Below are positions 6,460 through 10,548 of a stretch of DNA of 10,548 bases, in pieces. The translations under genes were made by a program, and so were the position numbers. Numbering within the stretch: position 1 is the stretch's first letter; each line of letters begins with the position of its first letter. Below the pieces are notes generated by a model that saw only the letters and a list, made by a program, of their open reading frames with translations, was not told the origin of the DNA and did not search any database. The stretch comes from Clostridiales bacterium (GTDB lineage: Bacteria; Bacillota; Clostridia; Oscillospirales; Oscillospiraceae): assembly GCA_003516765.1 (NCBI GenBank), contig DPCD01000173.1:5162-15709 (forward strand). Direction: 5' to 3'.

Positions 6460-7428
6460 ATGCAGTGGATTGAAGTTTGCATCAAAACCACGTCTCAGGC
6501 AATTGAGCTTGTCGGAGAGCGGCTGACGATGCTCGGCTTCGACAGCTTTATTATGGACGATCAGGACGAGTTTCACGAGTTTCTGGAAAACAACAAGCAG
6601 TACTGGGACTATGTGGACGAGGGTCTGGAAAAACAGATGCAGGGCTTGAGCCAGATCCGGCTCTACCTCGAAGACTCCCCCGCCGCACCGGAAACGATCT
6701 CCTATCTCAAAGATCAGCTGCGGCTGCTTCCGCAGCAGTATCCTTCCATCGAATTTGGAACGCTCGATGTCTCTTTGGAGCATGTGAAGGACGAGGACTG
6801 GGAGAACAACTGGAAGCAGTACTATCAGCCGCTCAAGATCGGCTCGAAGCTTCTGGTCGTGCCGGAGTGGCTGCACCCGGAAAACCCTGAGCATCGCGTG
6901 GAGGTGCTGCTGGACCCCGGCATGATCTTCGGCACCGGCGCGCACGCCTCGACGCAGATGTGCATGGAGGAGCTTGAGCGCGCCATTCAGGGCGGCGAAG
7001 AGGTGCTGGACCTCGGCAGCGGCAGCGGCATTTTGTCGATTACCGCGCTGCTTCTGGGCGCAGAGCATGCCACGGGCGTGGACATCGACCCCAAGGCAGA
7101 GGACATTGCCCGCCAGAACGCAGCCATCAACCAGCTGGGTTCCGATCGCTTTACGGCGCTGACCGGCGATGTGATCGGGGACAAGGCAATGATGGAAAAG
7201 CTCCAGAAGCGCTACGATATCGTGCTTGCCAACATCGTTGCCGACGTGATCATTCCTCTTGCGCCTGCGGCGGCCGGCTTCTTGACCGAAGACAGCATCT
7301 TCATCTGCTCCGGCATTTTAAGCACGCGCCTTTCCGAGGTTCTCGCCGCGCTGGAAAAAGCCGGCATGCAGATTCTCTCGACCCAGCAGCAGGACGACTG
7401 GTGCCGTGTAACGGCGGCACTGGCGTAA
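6460..7428 (+). CDS. prmA: ribosomal protein L11 methyltransferase
   Basis: PrmA is a cytoplasmic SAM-dependent methyltransferase that trimethylates lysines and the N-terminus of ribosomal protein L11. The 322-residue length fits Gram-positive members. The N-terminal L11-recognition domain runs to about residue 120 and contains the family-typical DEDWENNWKQYYQP. The hallmark GTGAHAST begins at residue 158. SAM motif I, LDLGSGSG, covers 183-190, followed by GVDIDP as the acidic ribose-binding strand and LANIVADV as the motif IV equivalent. The start is ATG 6460 with AAGGAGG six bases upstream; a TTG 24 bases earlier in the same frame lies before this site and is rejected. It is the first gene of a plus-strand unit, 19 bases ahead of the DUF4015 gene and divergent from yfmF. 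Confidence 0.97.
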   Translation: MQWIEVCIKTTSQAIELVGERLTMLGFDSFIMDDQDEFHEFLENNKQYWDYVDEGLEKQMQGLSQIRLYLEDSPAAPETISYLKDQLRLLPQQYPSIEFGTLDVSLEHVKDEDWENNWKQYYQPLKIGSKLLVVPEWLHPENPEHRVEVLLDPGMIFGTGAHASTQMCMEELERAIQGGEEVLDLGSGSGILSITALLLGAEHATGVDIDPKAEDIARQNAAINQLGSDRFTALTGDVIGDKAMMEKLQKRYDIVLANIVADVIIPLAPAAAGFLTEDSIFICSGILSTRLSEVLAALEKAGMQILSTQQQDDWCRVTAALA

Positions 7429-7447
7429 GGAACAGGAGGCGACGCGA

Positions 7448-8485
7448 TTGCGCATTTTTTCCTATCGCAACAAGCGGCTTCTCAAGAGGACGCTTCTCAT
7501 CGCACTTGCCGTCCTGCTTGGCATTCTGGCGCTGATTGTCTGCCGGTTTATCTATCTCGGCAGATTTGTGACCTACGACAACGCGGGCGCACATCTGGAC
7601 TACGAGCAGCATCTGACTGCGACGCGCGCGCCGGAGCCTGCTGTATCCGATGAAGATTTTTCGTTCGACACGGTGCTGGACGCTGCATCGGAGGAAGACG
7701 GCGACACCGCGCAGACGGCAAAGCTCACCGGTTACTATATCACAACCACAATGCTCGCCTCCGGCGTCGATCAAGTGCGCGCGGCGCTCTCGCAGGCGGA
7801 CGATTATAACACCGTCATGGTAGACGTCAAGAGCATCTTCGGAAGCTTCTACTACTCCACCGCCATTTCCGGCGCGGCAAAGGCGACAGTTCTGGACATC
7901 AAGCAGGTCGACCAGCTGATCGCGGAGCTGGCGCAGCAAAAGGGCGTGACGCTCATTGCGCGCGTGCCCGCGTTCTCCGACCCCGAGTATGCGCTCAAGC
8001 ACCAGTCGCAGGCACTGCCGTTGTATAACGGCGCGCTGTGGACCGACGAGCACGACTGCTACTGGCTCAATCCCTACAGCAACGACGTGCAGGGCTATCT
8101 GACCTCGATTGCGCTGGAGCTGGCGGGGCTCGGCTTTGACGAGGTGCTGTTCGATAACTTCTACTTCCCGGATTCCGACCGCATCTCCTGGACCGGCAGC
8201 GTCACCAAGCAGGAGGCGATTCTTGACGCGGCGGACAACCTGTCGGCAAACCTTCTGAACCAGTCCATCCGCCTCGACCTCGGTACCAATGATCCCGAGG
8301 TTGCCGCCTATGGCTCCCGGGCGTTTATCACAACGAACAATGCCTCGCAGATTGAAGACGATATCGCCGCGCTTTCCGATGTTCTTCCCGATACCGCCTC
8401 GCAGATTGTCTACCTCACCGACTCCCGCGACACCCGCTTCGATGCCTGCGGCGCATTGCGCCCGCTGCTCGACGAAACCGAATAA
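7448..8485 (+). CDS. membrane-anchored putative glycoside hydrolase, DUF4015 family
   Basis: A 345-residue protein with a short basic N-terminus, one membrane helix at about residues 13-36 and an acidic linker (to about 90). The rest is an extracellular domain of the DUF4015 type (PF13200, TIM-barrel fold related to glycoside hydrolases). Family features seen are the YYITTTMLASG strand, MVDVKSIFG (Asp126) and EVLFDNFYFPDSD with Glu232 and Asp236, the likely active-site strand. The substrate is unknown; a cell-wall or capsule glycan is a guess. The start is TTG at 7448, set by AGGAGG eight bases upstream; no in-frame ATG is better placed. It is probably co-transcribed with prmA (19-base gap) and is followed within 10 bases by a strong terminator. 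Functional linkage with prmA is not obvious. Confidence 0.85.
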   Translation: MRIFSYRNKRLLKRTLLIALAVLLGILALIVCRFIYLGRFVTYDNAGAHLDYEQHLTATRAPEPAVSDEDFSFDTVLDAASEEDGDTAQTAKLTGYYITTTMLASGVDQVRAALSQADDYNTVMVDVKSIFGSFYYSTAISGAAKATVLDIKQVDQLIAELAQQKGVTLIARVPAFSDPEYALKHQSQALPLYNGALWTDEHDCYWLNPYSNDVQGYLTSIALELAGLGFDEVLFDNFYFPDSDRISWTGSVTKQEAILDAADNLSANLLNQSIRLDLGTNDPEVAAYGSRAFITTNNASQIEDDIAALSDVLPDTASQIVYLTDSRDTRFDACGALRPLLDETE

Positions 8486-8492
8486 GTGCACA

Positions 8493-8526
8493 GAGCGCGC
8501 CGCAGCTTGCGGCGCGCTCCGTTTTT
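8493..8526 (+). terminator. intrinsic terminator of prmA-DUF4015 unit
   Basis: A perfect 12-bp GC-rich stem (GAGCGCGCCGCA 8493-8504 with 8508-8519), 3-base loop GCT, then CG and TTTTT at 8522-8526, directly after the DUF4015 stop codon. The T run is also the left arm of the next hairpin. Confidence 0.93.
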
Positions 8527-8545
8527 GACCTTTTGCGGTCAAAAA
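8522..8545. repeat. 9-bp hairpin linking terminator and first palindrome
   Basis: TTTTTGACC (8522-8530) pairs with GGTCAAAAA (8537-8545) around a TTTTGC loop. Its left arm reuses the terminator T run and its right arm reuses the first five bases of the 8541-8576 palindrome, so these three structures are mutually exclusive in RNA. Confidence 0.6.
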
Positions 8546-8576
8546 GAAAGATCCGCAATCGCGTGTCTTTCTTTTT
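8541..8576. repeat. imperfect 36-bp palindrome, copy A
   Basis: The outer 11 bases of each arm pair perfectly (AAAAAGAAAGA with TCTTTCTTTTT); the core CGCAATCGCG has mismatches. It matches copy B (8720-8755) at 31 of 36 positions. It is flanked by A and T runs on both strands, as in bidirectional terminators, and lies between convergent transcription units. Confidence 0.75.
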
Positions 8577-8635
8577 GTGTGATCGTTACACTATGGATGA
8601 ACGCGGAGTTTTATGTTTTCGGAAAGGAAGAATGT

Positions 8636-8666
8636 GTGCAAGGAACCCATCAGAGGTTCCTTGCAC
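8636..8666. repeat. 12-bp hairpin of unknown role
   Basis: GTGCAAGGAACC (8636-8647) pairs exactly with GGTTCCTTGCAC (8655-8666) around the loop CATCAGA. No U run follows on either strand, so it is not a canonical terminator. No credible gene surrounds it. Confidence 0.65.
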
Positions 8667-8689
8667 GTTCAATTCCCGCCCGCAGGCGC

Positions 8690-8712
8690 CGCAGTCTGCA
8701 CAGCAGACTGCG
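8690..8712. repeat. 9-bp hairpin abutting the large palindrome
   Basis: CGCAGTCTG (8690-8698) pairs with CAGACTGCG (8704-8712), loop CACAG. Its last base is the first base of the 52-bp palindrome. Confidence 0.55.
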
Positions 8713-8763
8713 CACCTCCAAAAAGAAGGACACGCAATTGCGTGTCCTTCTTTTTGGAGGTGC
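8712..8763. repeat. perfect 52-bp palindrome overlapping the tRNA-Cys 3' end (contains palindrome copy B)
   Basis: Every base pairs about a centre between 8737 and 8738, with 26 bp per arm and no spacer. The inner 36 bp (8720-8755) are copy B of the element at 8541-8576. The outer bases extend into the tRNA-Cys gene: 8755-8763 are the tRNA CCA, discriminator and first five acceptor positions. The left arm therefore holds GCACCTCCA, a copy of the tRNA 3' end on the opposite strand. In the minus direction the hairpin supplies a TTTTT run and is the likely terminator of the tRNA operon. Confidence 0.85.
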
Positions 8764-8829
8764 TGCCCAGATTTGAACTGGGGAATGAAGGTTTTGCAGA
8801 CCTTTGCCTTACCACTTGGCCACAGCACC
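8755..8829 (-). tRNA. tRNA-Cys (GCA)
   Basis: Cloverleaf read on the minus strand: acceptor GGTGCTG/CAGCACC, D arm GCCAAGTGGTAAGGC, anticodon loop CTGCAAA (anticodon GCA) on stem AAGGT/ACCTT, T arm CCCAG-TTCAAAT-CTGGG, discriminator T and encoded CCA (8757-8755). Last gene of the five-tRNA operon. Confidence 0.96.
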
Positions 8830-8835
8830 GGATAT

Positions 8836-8863
8836 GAAAAAAGGAATGCGATGAGGCATTCCT
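8836..8863 (-). terminator. terminator-like hairpin between tRNA-Gly and tRNA-Cys
   Basis: In the minus direction an 8-bp stem (AGGAATGC/GCATTCCT, 8863-8856 with 8849-8842) with a 6-base loop is followed by TTTTTT. The tRNA-Cys 5' end begins seven bases after the U run, leaving no room for a separate promoter. It may act as a partial terminator or attenuator, or as a processing spacer. Confidence 0.55.
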
Positions 8864-8871
8864 ATTTTATT

Positions 8872-8947
8872 TGGAGCGGGTGACGAGGCTCGAACTCGCT
8901 ACCTCCACCTTGGCAAGGTGGCGCTCTACCGGATGAGCTACACCCGC
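8872..8947 (-). tRNA. tRNA-Gly (GCC)
   Basis: Acceptor GCGGGTG/CACCCGC, D arm with AGCTCATCCGGTAGAGC, anticodon loop TTGCCAA (anticodon GCC) on stem CCACC/GGTGG, T loop TTCGAGC, discriminator T and encoded CCA. Only six bases separate it from tRNA-Phe. Confidence 0.96.
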
Positions 8948-8953
8948 ATAATG

Positions 8954-9029
<76 letters not shown>

Positions 9030-9033
9030 ATGT

Positions 9034-9056
9034 TGAGGCGAGATAAACTCGCCTCA
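9034..9056. repeat. 9-bp hairpin in the tRNA-Asp/tRNA-Phe spacer
   Basis: TGAGGCGAG (9034-9042) pairs with CTCGCCTCA (9048-9056), loop ATAAA. No U run follows in the direction of transcription, so it is more likely a processing or spacing element than a terminator. Confidence 0.55.
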
Positions 9057-9066
9057 TCATACATTA

Positions 9067-9143
9067 TGGCGACCCGGAACAGACTCGAACTGTCGACCTC
9101 CAGCGTGACAGGCTGGCGTGCTAACCGACTGCACCACCGGGCC
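9067..9143 (-). tRNA. tRNA-Asp (GTC)
   Basis: Acceptor GGCCCGG/CCGGGTC (one G-U pair), anticodon loop CTGTCAC (anticodon GTC) between CCAG and CTGG stem bases, T arm with TTCGAGT, discriminator G as expected for Asp, and encoded CCA. Seven bases separate it from tRNA-Val. Confidence 0.96.
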
Positions 9144-9150
9144 AGATAAA

Positions 9151-9226
9151 TGGTGGAAAGTACAGGGCTCGAACCTGTGACCCCTTGCTTGTAAGGCAAG
9201 TGCTCTCCCAGCTGAGCTAACCTTCC
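9151..9226 (-). tRNA. tRNA-Val (TAC)
   Basis: Acceptor GGAAGGT/ACTTTCC (one G-U pair), D arm AGCTCAGCTGGGAGAGC, anticodon loop CTTACAA (anticodon TAC) on stem CTTGC/GCAAG, T arm ACAGG-TTCGAGC-CCTGT, discriminator A and encoded CCA. First gene of the operon. Confidence 0.96.
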
Positions 9227-9275
9227 ATTCCACACAAGCCGCTCTCGCGGCGCCGCATCTCTCAGCGACAACGAT

Positions 9276-9304
9276 ATTATAATCATGCAGGGGTCAAAAG
9301 TCAA
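9276..9304 (-). promoter_or_regulatory. promoter of the tRNA operon
   Basis: On the minus strand: -35 TTGACT (9304-9299), exactly 17-base spacer, -10 TATAAT (9281-9276). This is the closest match to the sigma-70/SigA consensus in the window, as expected for stable RNA. A leader of about 40 bases with a small CCGC/GCGG hairpin precedes tRNA-Val. Confidence 0.9.
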
Positions 9305-9368
9305 GCATTTTTTTCAAAAAAACAAAACAAATTTCAGGAAGCTCAAAAAGTTTGTTTTTCTCCGGATT

Positions 9369-9896
9369 TCAGAGCATTTCATCATAATACAGCCCAAAGC
9401 TTGCAAAGACTGATTCCTGTATGCTATCATAGCTTGTGCCGGAGCCCACGGGAACGGAAAAGCACAGCGCGTAGCAGTACCGCTCATCGCAGAGCATCGC
9501 CGCGCGGTAAAGCCGCTCTCCTTCGCCTGTTGCGGCGCTCCATGCGAACTGATATTCCGGCAGAGAAAAGCGCGTGGTCCGGACAATCTGAAGTCTGTCC
9601 GCGTCGAAGCCCGTGAGCGCGCGGATGGCACTTTCCGGGTCGTCTTCCATCAGAACCGTCGCGGTAATCTCATACGAGCCGTCCTGCGCCGAGCAGCTCT
9701 GCGCCGCACCGGAGGCAGAGAACGTCTGCACTGCCGCGCCATCCGGCACAGCAAAGACAATCGTTGACGGCAGGCGGCTTTCGCCCTGGCAGACCTGCGC
9801 GTCGTCCACCGTCTCCCAGACGGGCACGTTGGACACACAGGCGCACAGCAGCACCGTCAGCGCAAGAGCAAGCATGGAAACATACATCGAACGCAT
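9369..9896 (-). CDS. small hypothetical lipoprotein
   Basis: A 175-residue protein with a type II signal peptide: short basic start, hydrophobic run to about residue 17, and lipobox L17-C18-A19-C20, so Cys20 would be the lipidated residue after Lgt and Lsp processing. The mature part is a single domain of alternating beta strands and short helices with SCSAQDGSYEITATVLMEDD and a late MLCDERYCYALCFSVP segment; the pattern of an ATG-like strand pair and a Tyr/Cys-rich strand near the end resembles small surface or sporulation-associated lipoproteins. I cannot name the family. The start at 9896 has GGAGG eight bases upstream. It is divergent from the DUF1294 gene with 53 bases between start codons, and no clear terminator follows its stop. 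Confidence 0.82.
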   Translation of the reverse strand: MRSMYVSMLALALTVLLCACVSNVPVWETVDDAQVCQGESRLPSTIVFAVPDGAAVQTFSASGAAQSCSAQDGSYEITATVLMEDDPESAIRALTGFDADRLQIVRTTRFSLPEYQFAWSAATGEGERLYRAAMLCDERYCYALCFSVPVGSGTSYDSIQESVFASFGLYYDEML

Positions 9897-9949
9897 AGCA
9901 AAAACCTCCGGCGTAAAAATGGAAAGAAGAAAAGAAAGAAGGACCTGTG

Positions 9950-10216
9950 ATGGAAAAGCTGCTTTTGTACTACCTGCTTATAATCAATGCAGCAGGTTTT
10001 CTGATTATGTGTGTGGACAAGCTGCTGGCAAAAAAAGAAGCCCGGCGCGTGCCGGAGCGGACGCTTCTTCTGATTGCGGCAATCGGCGGCAGTCTGGGGA
10101 GTCTTCTCGGCATGCTCGTCGCGCACCACAAAACGCGCAAGGCAAAGTTCTACATTCTCGTGCCGCTGCTTCTGGTCCTCCACGCCGCAGCCGCCGGCTG
10201 GTATTTTCTCAGATAG
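9950..10216 (+). CDS. DUF1294 domain membrane protein
   Basis: An 88-residue protein of the DUF1294 family (function unknown). It has three predicted membrane helices: about residues 4-22, 36-55 and 66-85. Between them lie the conserved family residues DK at 23-24, RVPE at 32-35, the GGSLGSLLGM turn and HHKTRKAKF. These features match full-length stand-alone DUF1294 proteins. The start is ATG 9950 with AAGGA six bases upstream; the GTG at 9947 is in frame but only three bases from that site. It is a single gene closed by a strong terminator. Confidence 0.88.
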   Translation: MEKLLLYYLLIINAAGFLIMCVDKLLAKKEARRVPERTLLLIAAIGGSLGSLLGMLVAHHKTRKAKFYILVPLLLVLHAAAAGWYFLR

Positions 10217-10230
10217 ATCATAGATAAACG

Positions 10231-10267
10231 AAGCCCTCTGCCGGAGCATTTCCGGCAGAGGGCTTTT
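10231..10267 (+). terminator. intrinsic terminator of the DUF1294 gene
   Basis: A perfect 15-bp stem (AAGCCCTCTGCCGGA 10231-10245 with 10251-10265), 5-base loop GCATT, closing into TTTT (10264-10267). On the minus strand the run after the stem is poor (TTCGTTT), so it may also stop the converging gene from the right, less efficiently. Confidence 0.88.
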
Positions 10268-10283
10268 GCTTCATTTACCTCTA

Positions 10284-10548
10284 TTATTGTAAAGCGCCGT
10301 TTCCGTCCGAGCCGAGGCAGCTGACATCGTCTCTGAGAATCAGCACATAGTCCGGTCTGTACGCGCGGATGTAATCCGAGAGAACAGGTCCGTCAAAGTG
10401 GCGGTAGTCCAGACTGCGCATCTCGTCAAAGTCAAACACCGCCAGCAGTTCGAGCGCGTTCGTAAACGAGTCGCCCACAATCAGGATTCTGGGCAGCGCT
10501 GGGCGGTTGGTCCTGACAATCGTTTCGGCGATGTCGCCGCCCATGTAG
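10284..10548 (-). CDS. C-terminal part of a DHHW/AlgX-like SGNH-fold protein, 5' end outside window
   Basis: The frame is open to the right edge, with 87 codons visible before the TAA at 10286-10284. The visible part has RILIVGDSFTNALE, the GDSFT nucleophile block typical of AlgJ/AlgX/DHHW proteins of the SGNH hydrolase superfamily. SLDYRHFDG and YIRAYRPDYVLILRDD then match the family's conserved C-terminal end. Relatives are membrane-anchored extracellular proteins, often near MBOAT acyltransferases, that act in O-acetylation of surface polysaccharides. That role is inferred from family knowledge, as no partner gene is visible. The methionine at 10544 is probably internal, since the family is normally over 300 residues and the domain would otherwise lack most of its core. 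Confidence 0.8.
   Translation of the reverse strand, partial: YMGGDIAETIVRTNRPALPRILIVGDSFTNALELLAVFDFDEMRSLDYRHFDGPVLSDYIRAYRPDYVLILRDDVSCLGSDGNGALQ

Noticed and set aside
7301..8542. 413-residue antisense open frame opposite prmA and the DUF4015 gene
   Set aside because: It has no family features, crosses the start of one gene and the end of another, and lies opposite well-supported coding frames; Arg/Val/Leu-rich composition is typical of an antisense shadow.
8663..8690. TTCAATTCCCGC resembling a tRNA T arm on the plus strand
   Set aside because: The 5' half of the T stem (GCACG) does not pair with CCCGC and no anticodon or acceptor stem can be built around it.
8493..8763. CRISPR array or integron-like attC array
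   Set aside because: No regularly spaced direct repeats with unique spacers and no Cas or integrase gene; the two palindromes differ and are 179 bases apart.
8533..8883. Plus-strand frames of 74-116 residues through the hairpin region
   Set aside because: They read through palindromes and the tRNA-Cys gene in antisense and have no suitable ribosome site.

Overview
The window looks like chromosomal DNA from a GC-rich member of the class Clostridia, most likely Oscillospiraceae/Ruminococcaceae-like. The basis is the gene content (paired YfmF/YfmH M16 proteins, a DUF4015 putative glycoside hydrolase, DUF1294, a small XRE regulator of a Firmicutes mobile-element type), strong AGGAGG-type ribosome binding sites combined with high GC, and a tRNA cluster with encoded CCA ends. 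The taxonomic call is inference; no marker gene here fixes it.

Layout. Positions 1-2111 (minus): a ComEC DNA-uptake channel, open at the left edge, overlapping by four bases a small XRE-type regulator that carries an in-frame amber codon. Two direct repeats lie upstream of the regulator and are candidate operators. Positions 2231-2821 (minus): a one-gene unit with its own extended -10 promoter and terminator, encoding a 165-residue Cys-rich-tailed hypothetical protein. Positions 2872-6295 (minus): a tightly overlapping operon yfmF-yfmH-lgt (M16 peptidase pair linked to EF-P modification, then prolipoprotein diacylglyceryl transferase). Positions 6296-6459: a divergent promoter region holding a 10-bp inverted repeat. 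Positions 6460-8526 (plus): prmA (ribosomal protein L11 methyltransferase) and a membrane-anchored DUF4015 protein, closed by a strong terminator.

Positions 8493-8763 hold no credible gene. They contain a chain of hairpins including two related 36-bp palindromes. The second extends to a perfect 52-bp palindrome that runs into the 3' end of tRNA-Cys. Positions 8755-9304 are a minus-strand tRNA operon, transcribed Val-Asp-Phe-Gly-Cys from a near-consensus promoter, with a terminator-like hairpin between Gly and Cys. Positions 9369-10267: a small lipoprotein (minus) divergent from a DUF1294 membrane protein (plus) with a strong terminator. At the right edge lies the C-terminal part of a DHHW/AlgX-like SGNH-fold protein (minus).

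Functionally this is mostly housekeeping: translation (prmA, the EF-P-associated pair, tRNAs), envelope (lgt, a candidate Lgt substrate lipoprotein, surface proteins) and DNA uptake (comEC). I do not see a defence system, phage, transposon or CRISPR array. The least explained parts are the XRE-comEC unit with its amber codon and the palindrome cluster attached to the tRNA operon.
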